DNA of 48,242 nucleotides. Origin: an uncultured Alphaproteobacteria bacterium. Lineage in GTDB: Bacteria > Pseudomonadota > Alphaproteobacteria > RF32 > CAG-239. The notes under the pieces were generated by a model. That model was given only the letters and a program-made list of their open reading frames with translations. It did not search any database and was not told where the DNA came from. The stretch covers positions 1 to 48,242 of the forward strand of contig CALXRQ010000012.1 of assembly GCA_944390895.1 (NCBI GenBank), given 5' to 3'. Shown here piece after piece: positions 1 through 8,620 of this stretch. Made by a program: the position numbers and the translations under genes. Positions within the stretch are counted from its first letter, which is position 1, and each line of letters begins with the position of its first letter.

Positions 1-1413
1 CAAAACCACATGAGCTTTTCCGACGCCGGCGAAACCTATATGCGCCTGACGGTCGGCGATGGTCTGGTCTCCCAGGTTCCGGCGCTGATTGTTTCCGTTG
101 CGGCCGGTATTCTGGTTTCCAAAGCCGGTATGACCGACGCTACCGACAAGGTTCTTTTTGATCAGGTTGCCAACTACCCGAAAGCGTTGGGTATGTCAGC
201 TTTTCTGGCCTTGGCGCTGGGCATGCTGCCCGGAACGCCGGCCATTCCGTTTGTTCTGCTGGCCAGCCTGACCGGTGCAACGGCCTACTATCTGGACAAG
301 CGTCAGAAAGAGGCGGCGCAAAAGGCGCAGGAAGTTCTGGAGCAGGAACAGAAACAGGGAAAAATTGCCAAAGCCGCCGACGAACCGATTGCCAATGCTC
401 TGCGCATCGACCTCATTCGTCTGGAAATCGGCTACGGTCTGCTGCCGCTGATAAATGAAGAAACCAACAAAAAACTGACTGATCAGATTAAGGCTCTGCG
501 TCGGGCGCTGGCTTCCGAGCTTGGTTTTGTCATGCCTTCCATCCGCATTCAGGACAATATGCAGCTTGAAGCCAACGAATATAACATTTACATAAAAGAG
601 GTCAAAGCAGGCAAGGGTGAACTGCGCCCGACCCAGCTGCTGGTTATGGATCCGCGCGGAGAGCCGATTACGCTGCCCGGCGAAAACACCACCGAACCGA
701 CTTTTGGTCTGAAAGCGATGTGGGTAGACCAGTCTTACAGGGAAGAAGCCATGTTTCGCGGATATACGGTTGTGGATCCGGCCACCGTGGTCACGACCCA
801 TATCACCGAACTGGTGAAAGACAATATGCCCGAACTTCTGTCTTATGCCGAAACCCAGAAGCTGCTTGACGAGCTGGATAAGGAGCATCAGAAGCTGGTT
901 AAAGAACTCATTCCGAACAAAGTCAGCCTCGGCGCCGTTCAGCGCATTTTGCAGAACCTGTTGCAGGAGCGGGTTTCGATTCGCGACCTGCCGTCGATTT
1001 TGGAAGGAATTTCCGAGGCGGTCACCACCACCCGCAGCCTGATGATGATTACCGAACACGTACGTTCGCGCCTGTCCCGCCAGCTTTCCAATGCCTATGC
1101 CAATGAGTTTGGCGTTATCTCGCTGGTGACGCTGTCGCCCGATTGGGAACACGCCTTTGCGGAATCCATCATCGGCGAAGGAGACGACCGTCAGTTGGCC
1201 ATGGCGCCGAGCACGCTGCAAAACTTTATCACCCGCGTGCGCAAAGTCACGGAAGATTTGGCCGTCAAGGGCGAGAACGGGGTTTTGCTGACCAGTCCGG
1301 GCATCCGGCCGTTTGTCCGCTCGATTATTGAGCGTTTCCGTCCCATGACCGTGGTAATGTCGCAAAATGAAATTCACCCCAAGGCCAAAATCAAAACCGT
1401 AGCTCAGATCTAA
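1..1413 (+). CDS. flhA: Flagellar biosynthesis protein FlhA, 5' end outside window
   Basis: FlhA is the large inner-membrane component of the flagellar type III export gate; its cytoplasmic domain docks export substrates and chaperones. The frame is open from base 1, so the gene is cut by the window edge. About 470 residues remain of a family that is usually near 690. The visible part starts in the late membrane region (MSFSDAGETYMRLTVGDGLV, then a hydrophobic stretch ending ILVSKAG) and includes the whole cytoplasmic domain, with the family stretches YGLLPLIN, PSIRIQDN and ELLSYAETQKLLDEL. It is followed after 13 bases by flhF, the usual order in flagellar clusters. An in-frame ATG at base 10 is internal, not a start. 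Confidence 0.96.
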   Translation, partial: QNHMSFSDAGETYMRLTVGDGLVSQVPALIVSVAAGILVSKAGMTDATDKVLFDQVANYPKALGMSAFLALALGMLPGTPAIPFVLLASLTGATAYYLDKRQKEAAQKAQEVLEQEQKQGKIAKAADEPIANALRIDLIRLEIGYGLLPLINEETNKKLTDQIKALRRALASELGFVMPSIRIQDNMQLEANEYNIYIKEVKAGKGELRPTQLLVMDPRGEPITLPGENTTEPTFGLKAMWVDQSYREEAMFRGYTVVDPATVVTTHITELVKDNMPELLSYAETQKLLDELDKEHQKLVKELIPNKVSLGAVQRILQNLLQERVSIRDLPSILEGISEAVTTTRSLMMITEHVRSRLSRQLSNAYANEFGVISLVTLSPDWEHAFAESIIGEGDDRQLAMAPSTLQNFITRVRKVTEDLAVKGENGVLLTSPGIRPFVRSIIERFRPMTVVMSQNEIHPKAKIKTVAQI

Positions 1414-1426
1414 GGAACCGGCGGTC

Positions 1427-2389
1427 ATGAAAATAAAAAATATCATTGCCCCCAATATGACGGAAGCCTTTGCTAAGGTTAGAGAACAACTGGGCGACGA
1501 TGCGGTCATCATTTCCAGTGAAAACACGGCTGACGGCAAGGTGCAGGTGACGGCGGCGCTGGAAGATGATTTTGAGCTCAGTTTTGATGACCGCGACGAG
1601 ATGGAGATTATTCCGGTTCAGAAAAACTGGAGCGACAAATATCTGCGTGAATGTCTGGAATATCACGGTCTGGTGCAGACCGTCGGCGAAAAGATTATGG
1701 CGGTTGCGCGGCAAATCAGCGCCGAGCAAAATCTTTCCGATGATAAGATTATTTTGGAAAAAACCTTAAACCGTCTGTTTCGCTATGCCGATATTTTGGA
1801 TGTCTCGCAGCCGGTCAAATTGTTTATGGGAACGCCGGGCAGCGGCAAGTCGACGGCCATTGCCAAGACGGCGACGCAAGCAAAATTCAGAAAAATACCG
1901 ACCTGCATTGTCAGTACCGACAACGTACGCGCCGGCGCCAACAAACAGCTGGAAGCTTTTGCCGGCATTTTGGAACTGGATTTTTATTTCTGCAAAGACG
2001 AAAAGACGTTGCGTCGTACGGTAGACGAAGCCTTGCGTAAATATCGGCTGATTTTGGTCGATACGCCGGGAATCAATCCTTTCGTTGCCAGCGAGGTCGA
2101 CCGTGTTGCCCGTTTTGCCGAAGCCGTAAAATGTCGGGGAATATTGACTGTCGATACCGGGCGTAACACCTTGGAAGCTGTGGAAATTGCCGATATTTTT
2201 GCCGGCCTCGGCGCTGACTGCCTGCTGCCGACCAGATTGGATTTGACCCGACGCATCGGTTCGGTTTTATCGGTGGCTGCCTGCTGTAAATTTTGTTTTT
2301 GTGCAGCCAGCGTCAGCGCGTCAATAGCCAACGGTCTGGCACCGATTGACAGTTCGTCGCTGGCAAAATTGATTTTGAATCAAGCATAA
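1427..2389 (+). CDS. flhF: Flagellar SRP-type GTPase FlhF
   Basis: FlhF is an SRP-family (SIMIBI) GTPase that sets the position and number of flagella and works with FlhG. The 320-residue product has a basic N-terminal section (MKIKNIIAPNMTEAFAKVRE), a helical linker, and a C-terminal NG-type domain. G1 is GTPGSGKST at 135-143, DNVRAGANKQLEAFA follows at 165-179, G3 is DTPG at 212-215, and TRLD at 269-272 fills the G4 position (usually TKLD). It is a little shorter than many FlhF proteins because the linker is short. The ATG lies about ten bases after an AAGGA. It is followed directly by flhG, and the same-strand packing suggests one operon with flhA. Confidence 0.93.
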   Translation: MKIKNIIAPNMTEAFAKVREQLGDDAVIISSENTADGKVQVTAALEDDFELSFDDRDEMEIIPVQKNWSDKYLRECLEYHGLVQTVGEKIMAVARQISAEQNLSDDKIILEKTLNRLFRYADILDVSQPVKLFMGTPGSGKSTAIAKTATQAKFRKIPTCIVSTDNVRAGANKQLEAFAGILELDFYFCKDEKTLRRTVDEALRKYRLILVDTPGINPFVASEVDRVARFAEAVKCRGILTVDTGRNTLEAVEIADIFAGLGADCLLPTRLDLTRRIGSVLSVAACCKFCFCAASVSASIANGLAPIDSSSLAKLILNQA

Positions 2390-2407
2390 TTGAAGAAAGA
2401 GGAAAAT

Positions 2408-3217
2408 ATGGAAAACCAACCTTCGGAAGAATTAAAGATTATGCCCCGGGCGCCCTTGAGCCGCAGCGTCAGAAAAGGGCGCAATATGATTGCCGTCGCC
2501 TCGGGCAAGGGCGGCGTGGGCAAAACCTGGTTTTCAATTACGCTTGCGCATGCTCTAAGCGTTTACAGGCAGAAAACGCTGCTTTTTGACGGAGACTTGG
2601 GGCTGGCCAATATTGACATCCAGCTGGGACTGATGGCCAAATATGATTTGGGCAGTGTCGTAGCTGGAAAACTGACCTTGAACCAGATTGTTCAACATTG
2701 TGAAAAAGGGCGTTTTGACGTTATTGCCGGACGTTCGGGCTCAGCGGGACTGGCCTCAATGCCGATCGGCCGTCTCCAGATTTTGGGGGAAGACCTGTCG
2801 CTTTTGGCATCTTCTTACAATAAGGTTATTTTGGATATGGGAGCCGGTGTCGAGAAGCCGGTGCGGATTTTGTCCGGTCTGGCCGAAAAGATCATTGTGG
2901 TTTGCACCGACGAACCGACCTCTTTGACCGATGCTTATGCCTTTATCAAAATTATGACGATGCAGTACCCCAAAAGCGACATCAGCGTGGTCATCAATCA
3001 GGCCAATTCCGTCCGCGAGGGGCAGCGCACCTATGATACGTTGCTGAAAGCCTGCGTAAACTTTCTTAAAATTTCGCCGCCGCTGTTGGGAATTGTGCGG
3101 AGAGACACCCGCGTTCGCGACGCCATCCGCAACCAGACGCCGATTATTACCCGTTATCCGACATCTGAGGCGGCCGAAGACGTTATTGCCATAGCCAAGA
3201 GGTTGATTAATGGATAA
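2408..3217 (+). CDS. flhG: MinD/ParA-type ATPase FlhG (FleN)
   Basis: FlhG is the ATPase partner of FlhF and limits flagellar number. The product (269 residues from this start) has the deviant Walker A GKGGVGKT at 33-40 and the Walker A' stretch FDGDLGLANIDIQLG near 60-75, both typical of the MinD/FlhG branch, and VILDMGAG as the Walker B region. I chose the ATG at 2408 because AGAGGA lies just upstream. A TTG at 2390 would add six residues but has no ribosome site. The stop overlaps the start of the next gene by eight bases, so translation is probably coupled. Confidence 0.93.
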   Translation: MENQPSEELKIMPRAPLSRSVRKGRNMIAVASGKGGVGKTWFSITLAHALSVYRQKTLLFDGDLGLANIDIQLGLMAKYDLGSVVAGKLTLNQIVQHCEKGRFDVIAGRSGSAGLASMPIGRLQILGEDLSLLASSYNKVILDMGAGVEKPVRILSGLAEKIIVVCTDEPTSLTDAYAFIKIMTMQYPKSDISVVINQANSVREGQRTYDTLLKACVNFLKISPPLLGIVRRDTRVRDAIRNQTPIITRYPTSEAAEDVIAIAKRLING

Positions 3218-5000
3218 TGTGATTACGCCGGCGGTTCCGCCTTCGTTGAATCTCCCGCCGACGGACAAGGCGCCCGCCGGAGAAATAGTTCTTTCTCCGG
3301 GAACCAATATTGCGCTTCGCCCGCAGGAAAGCATTCTCCTTACCATACTTAACGAAAGCGCCGCGTCGGCGTCCGTGCCGTCGTCAGACTTACAGGCGAC
3401 GCTCAAAGCCGTTTCCGCCGGCAGGGAAATTGACGTTCCCGTTCGGCTTAAGCTGGAGACGCCGCTGAATCTGCCGGCGGATAAACCGGCGCAGATTGTG
3501 GTTCGTTCCGCCGCCGTTGAAAACGGCAGGCTTAATGTGCGGGTTGTGTCGGTCAACGGAGAAACGCCGGCCAAATATACGCTTCCGGCTTCGTCTTCGG
3601 TCGTATCCGAACCTTCGGTTTCAGCGTCTGACTCCGTCTTGATCCGCCCGCGGCAAAATCCGGTTGCGGCCGAAGCTTCAATTGAAAAGCCGCTGATTGT
3701 CGAAACCGGAACTTCCGTGCGTCAGGCCGGATTCCATCCCGTGGAACTTGCGCCGCTGGTCGAAAAAATCGCAGCCGATACCAAACTGCCGCAGAATATG
3801 GTCCAAGAAGTTGCGGCGGAATTTAAAAACGTTACGGTCCGCTTCAGTCTGGAACAGGTTGTTGATCGTTCTCTGGTCGGAAAAAACGGTGTGGTTCCCA
3901 ATCCCGACTATCAGGAGCTGCCGCGGCTGAATATGCCGCTGGAGCAGGTAACGGAGCGGGTGCGGCTGGTTATGAACACGTTTGCCGCCGAGGCGGAAGC
4001 GGCGCCGTTGCCTGAAACGAGGATTCGGGAAATGGGCGTCCTGATAAAAAACGAGTTTCGGTCATTGGCCGGCGTTCCGGTTGCAGGAGAAGCCGTCACG
4101 TTACGGGAAAACAGGGTCATAGCGGTTAAGACGCCGCTCGGAAACGTTTTGTTGGATTCCCCCTTAAAACTTAATGAGGACAGCCGTTTTCTGCTGAATA
4201 TAAAAGACATTTCTTTTCCCGATGCGGAAAAGTCTCCGCTGCCGGAGCTGGTTCCCAGCCGGCAGCTGACCGAAGAACTGATGGGCCTGCGCCCGTTGCT
4301 GGCGCTGATTTCTGCATCGCCGAAAAATGCGGCTTCTCTGCAAAATATTCTGGATTTGGTCGCTCCTTTGAAAAACGCCGGCGCCAGGGGGGCGGTGCTC
4401 AGCGCCGAGATCATCGGCAAAATTCCCGGACTGAACGACAAAATGCTGCCGAATATGGTAAATTTTGTAAAGGGAGCCATGAAGCGCAATGTAACCGAAT
4501 GGATCGGCAAAGAACTGGCGGAAGAGTTGAACCGCAGCGGTGCCGAGGGACGCGAAGTCATCAGCCGCTTGAACGGTTTCATCAACGCCAACAGCCGCGA
4601 GGGCGTCAGCTGGCGGATGGTGGAAATACCGTTTTTAGACGGCGGGAGCCTGAGTAAAATCAGGGTCGCCGTAAAGAAATATGATGATGACGAAAAAGAA
4701 AAAAACGCCAGGGAAAAGTCGCGCTTCGGAACCAGATTTGTGGTTGACACCAGCTTCAGCCGGCTGGGAGAGTTTCAGTTTGACGGCTTTTCGGTGGCCA
4801 AGGAGCGCCGCTTTGACCTGATTATCCGCACGTCGCGGTCGGTCGGCGACGATCTTTGCGCCAACATCATGCGTATTTTCAAAACCGCGTTGAATGAAGT
4901 GGGATATGCCGGCAGCATTAACGTAAACGTTAAAGAAAATTTTATAAAAATATGCGAAGATGAACGCAGCGAAACGTTAAAAGATGGTATTTATATATGA
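3210..5000 (+). CDS. Large protein of the flagellar cluster, possible FliK-like hook-length control protein
   Basis: I do not recognise this 596-residue protein firmly. The first 250 residues or so are rich in Pro, Ala, Ser and Val and look extended or low-complexity. The middle is helical. The last 90 residues have a compact pattern: RFVVDTSFSRLGEFQFDGF, then a strand-rich section with DLIIRTS, then a helix (NIMRIFKTALNEVGY) and a final strand SINVNV. This resembles the general layout of FliK and related secreted rulers, where a long flexible N-terminus precedes a C-terminal domain with an 'LG-x-(V/F)' signature. It overlaps flhG by eight bases and the next gene by four, so it is in the flagellar operon. 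There is no signal peptide or membrane segment. The FliK link is inference from layout and position. Confidence 0.6.
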   Translation: MDNVITPAVPPSLNLPPTDKAPAGEIVLSPGTNIALRPQESILLTILNESAASASVPSSDLQATLKAVSAGREIDVPVRLKLETPLNLPADKPAQIVVRSAAVENGRLNVRVVSVNGETPAKYTLPASSSVVSEPSVSASDSVLIRPRQNPVAAEASIEKPLIVETGTSVRQAGFHPVELAPLVEKIAADTKLPQNMVQEVAAEFKNVTVRFSLEQVVDRSLVGKNGVVPNPDYQELPRLNMPLEQVTERVRLVMNTFAAEAEAAPLPETRIREMGVLIKNEFRSLAGVPVAGEAVTLRENRVIAVKTPLGNVLLDSPLKLNEDSRFLLNIKDISFPDAEKSPLPELVPSRQLTEELMGLRPLLALISASPKNAASLQNILDLVAPLKNAGARGAVLSAEIIGKIPGLNDKMLPNMVNFVKGAMKRNVTEWIGKELAEELNRSGAEGREVISRLNGFINANSREGVSWRMVEIPFLDGGSLSKIRVAVKKYDDDEKEKNAREKSRFGTRFVVDTSFSRLGEFQFDGFSVAKERRFDLIIRTSRSVGDDLCANIMRIFKTALNEVGYAGSINVNVKENFIKICEDERSETLKDGIYI

Positions 5001-6145
5001 ACAGTAACGAAACCGACGCTCTGGGCTACTATGCCGCGCTCAATCTGCATTGTGACGCTGATGACGCTGCGATTAAGCAAAACTACCGCGATTTGGCCAA
5101 ACACTGGCATCCGGACCATAACACTTCGGCGGAAGCCTTGGATAATTTTAAAAAAATATCGGTAGCCTATGACGTCTTGAAAGACGAAGACAAGCGTCTG
5201 GTTTATGATTTGCTTTCCACTGTTTACGCCAAAGACAAATATCCCGATCCGGATATGATAAAACCGCTCCGGGCGGCGTCCGGCGGTGCCGACGTTCAGG
5301 CGCTGGCCATTGAAAACGTCCGGGGAGAGCTGATACGATATAAAACCGCAACCGATCGCTGTGTCTGCAGTTATCGCGAAGCGCTGCGCCTGGAGTTTAA
5401 GTCGTCCGTGCTGAACTGGCTGCTGGGCTGGTGGCATCCTCGGGCTTTTTTCAAAAATATTCGGGCGCTGGTGAATAATTTCAACAACGTAAATTCCCGT
5501 GCGGAAAACGCGCATTTGTTCATTCACAACGCCGTGGCCTATCGTCATGATGGCAAAGAAGACATGGCGCTGCAGTCTGCGGCCATGGCACTGCCTTATG
5601 CCTCGCCGCGCCAGTCTTGTCTGTTAAAGAGGTTTATCGGCGGAGCTTCCGTCGCTATGCCCAAACGTCCGGCCTGGAATTATCTGAATCTGCAGCTGGT
5701 GCAGTTGGTTATGCCCCTCGCGCTTGTGCTTTTGGCGCTGATGCCTCTTTCCGTAAAAGTTGTAAGCGAGAGCGACCTGCTGAACTATTTTGCCGAAAAG
5801 AAAGAAATTGATTATAACCAGCAGGTCGAGTTTCGCACCGGCGGTTCAATGAGCGATGACATGGTTGTCGGCAAGGTCGTAAACATTCCGGTGGATTTGT
5901 CTGATTCTTCAAAGCTTTATCATCTGACTTCGGAACAAAATCTGATGTACGGGCCCGCGGATGACTTTGACGTTATGCGCCGCCTGAAAAGCGGAAAAAC
6001 CGTCCGGATTACCGGTTATACGCCGGATAACATCTGGTTTCGGGTGATGCTGGACGAGGGCGAAATGGGCTTTGTCCGGCAGGAATATCTGCGGCAGGGC
6101 GTCGGTGCTGAAATCCCCTATGGCAGCAAGATTGTAAAGCGTTAG
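4997..6145 (+). CDS. Membrane-anchored J-domain protein with C-terminal SH3-like domain
   Basis: The N-terminus is a J domain (about residues 8-72) with the HPD motif at 38-40 (KHWHPDHN) and a final helix ending KDEDKRLVYD, so it should stimulate an Hsp70/DnaK ATPase. A helical middle section follows. One transmembrane segment lies at about 233-256 (LVQLVMPLALVLLALMPLSV). Residues from about 295 to 372 look like a bacterial SH3 fold (YGPADDFDVMRRLKSGKTVR, then WFRVML and GFVRQEYL). Gly/Phe and zinc-finger regions of true DnaJ are absent. Topology would place the J domain in the cytoplasm and the SH3-like domain in the periplasm, where such domains often bind cell wall. Its start overlaps the previous stop (ATGA), tying it to the flagellar operon. 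Confidence 0.85.
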   Translation: MNSNETDALGYYAALNLHCDADDAAIKQNYRDLAKHWHPDHNTSAEALDNFKKISVAYDVLKDEDKRLVYDLLSTVYAKDKYPDPDMIKPLRAASGGADVQALAIENVRGELIRYKTATDRCVCSYREALRLEFKSSVLNWLLGWWHPRAFFKNIRALVNNFNNVNSRAENAHLFIHNAVAYRHDGKEDMALQSAAMALPYASPRQSCLLKRFIGGASVAMPKRPAWNYLNLQLVQLVMPLALVLLALMPLSVKVVSESDLLNYFAEKKEIDYNQQVEFRTGGSMSDDMVVGKVVNIPVDLSDSSKLYHLTSEQNLMYGPADDFDVMRRLKSGKTVRITGYTPDNIWFRVMLDEGEMGFVRQEYLRQGVGAEIPYGSKIVKR

Positions 6146-6176
6146 CTTATTTCTTATATTTTTGTCCAAAAATTGC

Positions 6177-6205
6177 TTGATTGGTTTATAAACTTGTGTT
6201 ATAAA
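6177..6205 (+). promoter_or_regulatory. Sigma70-type promoter for the 409-residue gene
   Basis: TTGATT (6177-6182), a 17-base spacer and TATAAA (6200-6205) form a near-consensus promoter. Transcription would start near 6212, giving a leader of about 95 bases before the ATG at 6307. This separates the following gene from the flagellar operon. Confidence 0.6.
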
Positions 6206-6306
6206 AGCCTCCACAAGCAATTATTTTATAGGCCATTGTAAATCTGTTTTTTTTGCCTCTGTAATTGTTTGCCGCAAAAACAATGTCTAACTAAATATTT
6301 AATCTT

Positions 6307-7536
6307 ATGACAAATGTAATCAGTAAGCTGCAGCAGAAATTCAATCTTTTTGCTGCCGGAGATGAATGTGTGGCGAATGTATACGCAGTAACCAACAAAG
6401 AACCTCAGCTCAGGCTGAAAGGCGGTGCGGTAGGTATTATCACCGTAGATAAAAACGATTTTTATCAGCGCAGCGGAATCAAACTTCAGGTCGGCAATGT
6501 CGTTGACGTTGTTGTCACGGAAGTTGTTGACGGGATTCCCTCTCTGGCTTTGTCGCCGTCTTATATTTTGGCCAACACGCCGCAGACCGGTGTTTGCAAA
6601 ATCATCGGAACCCGGGGGGTGATTGTCGAGTTTCCGTGGAAAGAGCCGGGATTGGGTTTTTATTCCATGGAGAGCGGTGTGCCGGAAAATGCCGAACGTC
6701 TGGAAGAGGGGACTGAAGTTGAATGTCTGGGGCTGACCCCGGAAGAAGATTATTACCGCATCAAAAAACTGCGGGTCGTTCTTCCCGAAGAACGGGCGCA
6801 TCCCAAATCCGAAGAGGACAAGGAAACCCAAAAGCCCCAAACGGCTCCGGAGGAACCTCCGATAAGGGAAGATCCTGATTTCAAGTTTCCGCAGCCTTGG
6901 CCTGAAGAACGGATTCAAAAGTCGCTGACCTCAAAAGATACAATTGCCGTCAGCGATAACGGATTGTACCGCGTCGGTCATTGTTATCTGGCTCAACCGG
7001 GCGCGTCGCCGGATTTGGTGATGCTTGATGACAAGCAAAAGGCGCAGGTCAGAAACCGCAACGGTATTAATCCCCGGCTGGGCGAATATGTTTTGGTACG
7101 CATCATCAAAATGTATACGTTTGGCTACATAGACGTTGAGTTCGTCGATCTGCCGGATGATGCCTATGTTCAGAATTTTCAAAAGGCTTTCCAGCGGATT
7201 AAGCGTGAATTCAAAATTGTTGAAAAGAACGGTTTCAAATTCAATTATCGTGATGATGCCGTCTTTAAGGAAGGGATGAAAAACCGTTCGGAAAAATGTT
7301 TTGAGCAGTATTGGCTCGGATATTTGTATGAAGTCGGCGTTTCCGGCGGAAAACCTCTGTTTGAGAACCGCAAGGTCGGCCGACTTGACGTCAGGGTTTT
7401 GGATTCTAACTTTGAATACCGCGACGGCGATACGCTTTATTGCCAGTTGGTTTATATTGAACCGAAAGACAAAAAAGCTGTCCTTACCGTCAAAATCATG
7501 TGCGTCATTCATCAGAATGTTCCGCAGAGGGTATGA
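6307..7536 (+). CDS. Unrecognised 409-residue cytoplasmic protein, possible OB/S1-like segments
   Basis: I do not recognise this protein. It has no signal peptide or membrane segment. The first 160 residues are strand-rich with repeated Val/Gly patterns (LKGGAVGIITVD, LQVGNVVDVVVTEVVDG, GTEVECLGL) reminiscent of small beta barrels such as S1/OB folds. A Pro/Glu-rich linker follows near 165-200. The C-terminal half again alternates strands (GEYVLVRIIKMYTFGYIDVEFVD; DGDTLYCQLVYIEPKDKKAVLTVKI), which also fits an OB-like barrel. It stands alone behind its own promoter and ends at a strong hairpin. An RNA- or nucleic-acid-binding role is only a guess from the barrel-like pattern. Confidence 0.75.
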   Translation: MTNVISKLQQKFNLFAAGDECVANVYAVTNKEPQLRLKGGAVGIITVDKNDFYQRSGIKLQVGNVVDVVVTEVVDGIPSLALSPSYILANTPQTGVCKIIGTRGVIVEFPWKEPGLGFYSMESGVPENAERLEEGTEVECLGLTPEEDYYRIKKLRVVLPEERAHPKSEEDKETQKPQTAPEEPPIREDPDFKFPQPWPEERIQKSLTSKDTIAVSDNGLYRVGHCYLAQPGASPDLVMLDDKQKAQVRNRNGINPRLGEYVLVRIIKMYTFGYIDVEFVDLPDDAYVQNFQKAFQRIKREFKIVEKNGFKFNYRDDAVFKEGMKNRSEKCFEQYWLGYLYEVGVSGGKPLFENRKVGRLDVRVLDSNFEYRDGDTLYCQLVYIEPKDKKAVLTVKIMCVIHQNVPQRV

Positions 7537-7557
7537 AAGGATGTTTTCCGTTTTGGG

Positions 7558-7594
7558 AAAAAAGCGCTTTGTTGAAATCAAAGCGCTTTTTTTT
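7558..7594. terminator. Bidirectional rho-independent terminator
   Basis: An 11-bp perfect stem (AAAGCGCTTTG at 7561-7571, CAAAGCGCTTT at 7579-7589) has an A-run before it and a T-run after it. It lies between convergent genes and can stop transcription in both directions. The minus-strand stop codon of the next gene sits at its edge. Confidence 0.9.
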
Positions 7595-8375
7595 ATATTT
7601 TGATTTGTTCCGTTTTAACGGCCAGTCCCGTCGTGTCGTCGGTTTCGATCAGCACGCCGCAGAGGGTTCCTTTGCCTTTGGCCGGCAGCAGGCGTCCGCC
7701 CGTGTATCTGCGTGCCAGACGGTTTATCGGTTCTTCTTTGTCAAAGCCCAACACCGAATCATAATCGCCGCACATTCCGACGTCGGTCAGATAAGCGGTT
7801 CCTTTGGGCCAGATTTTGGCGTCGGCGGTCGGAACATGGGTATGTGAACCGATTACGGCCGAAACTCTGCCGTCCAGATAACAGCCGAACGAAAGTTTTT
7901 CCGATGTCGCTTCAGCGTGGATGTCAACCAAAATCGCGTCGACATTTTTGCCAAGCGTATAATTTTTCAGCAACTTGTCTATGGCCTGTACCGGACAATC
8001 GACCGCTTCCATGAAAAGCCGTCCCAGCACTTGGGCAATCAGAAGCTTTTTGCCGTTGGGAAGTTCCAGCTCGCAAAATCCTCTGCCGGGTAAATTTTCG
8101 GGATAGTTCAGCGGCCGGATAATTTTTTTGCATTCGTTCAAAAACGGAATGAGTTCGCGCTGCTGCCATACATGGTTGCCGGTAACCAGAGCGTCAACGC
8201 CTTTTTCCAAAAAGTCGCGGCAGATTCCCGGCGTTGCGCCGAAGCCGTGCGCCGCGTTCTCAATATTGACGATGATAAAATCGGGTTCGTAGTCTTTTCT
8301 GAGCTTGTCCAGATTGCCGAGCACCGCTTCTCTACCTGCCCGGGCGACCACGTCGCCACAGTAAATAAATTTCAA
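7593..8375 (-). CDS. ymdB: YmdB-family metallophosphoesterase (TIGR00282)
   Basis: This 260-residue protein belongs to the calcineurin-like family that includes Bacillus YmdB, a 2',3'-cyclic-nucleotide phosphodiesterase acting in the cytoplasm. Metal-binding motifs are visible in order: CGDVV (Asp8), VNIENAAHGFG near 36-46, GNHVW at 66-70, DIHAEATSEK near 151, and GSHTHVPT near 176. Length matches the family. It lies downstream of 6S RNA on the same strand. In many relatives a 5-formyltetrahydrofolate cyclo-ligase gene sits between 6S RNA and this gene, and it is absent here. The true substrate in alphaproteobacteria is not known to me. Confidence 0.92.
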   Translation of the reverse strand: MKFIYCGDVVARAGREAVLGNLDKLRKDYEPDFIIVNIENAAHGFGATPGICRDFLEKGVDALVTGNHVWQQRELIPFLNECKKIIRPLNYPENLPGRGFCELELPNGKKLLIAQVLGRLFMEAVDCPVQAIDKLLKNYTLGKNVDAILVDIHAEATSEKLSFGCYLDGRVSAVIGSHTHVPTADAKIWPKGTAYLTDVGMCGDYDSVLGFDKEEPINRLARRYTGGRLLPAKGKGTLCGVLIETDDTTGLAVKTEQIKI

Positions 8376-8407
8376 AATAAAGTTCTTTCTTTTAACTGGT
8401 TTTAGCT

Positions 8408-8434
8408 TAAAAAAAGCCCCGGAATCTGGGGCTT
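8408..8434 (-). terminator. Rho-independent terminator of 6S RNA
   Basis: Read on the minus strand, AAGCCCC, a 7-base loop and GGGGCTT are followed by a run of T. It lies just after the closing stem of the 6S RNA and before the phosphoesterase gene. Confidence 0.85.
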
Positions 8435-8439
8435 GAATT

Positions 8440-8615
8440 AAAAACTCTGCGAGGGGGCCGTCTTAGCCGTATAGATAACATTCTTATCGAACCGCTTTTC
8501 TAAAGTGGGCGCCATATAAACAAACCACGATTTGCTCAGAGACAGCTCCCTATAAAATAATGTTGGCTCGGAAGATCTGCGGAAATACAAACCAGACAGC
8601 TTCCCCTCTATGACT
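8440..8615 (-). ncRNA. ssrS: 6S RNA (RNA polymerase sigma70 regulator)
   Basis: The minus strand just downstream of zapA has the features of 6S RNA, which mimics an open promoter and binds the housekeeping RNA polymerase. A closing stem pairs GAGGGG..GCTGTCT (plus-strand 8594-8608) with AGACGGC..CCCTC (plus-strand 8451-8464). Inside it, GAGCCAACATTATTTTATAG followed by GGAGCTG resembles the conserved GAGCC..GGCGCTC arm of the E. coli RNA, and a large central bubble follows. The location between zapA and the next gene is the classic one. A terminator stem and T-run follow. Exact ends are approximate to within about ten bases. Confidence 0.88.
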
Positions 8616-8620
8616 ACAGA

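Noticed and set aside
196..1539. Minus-strand frame of 447 codons
   Set aside because: Antisense to flhA and the flhF start. No recognisable protein pattern.
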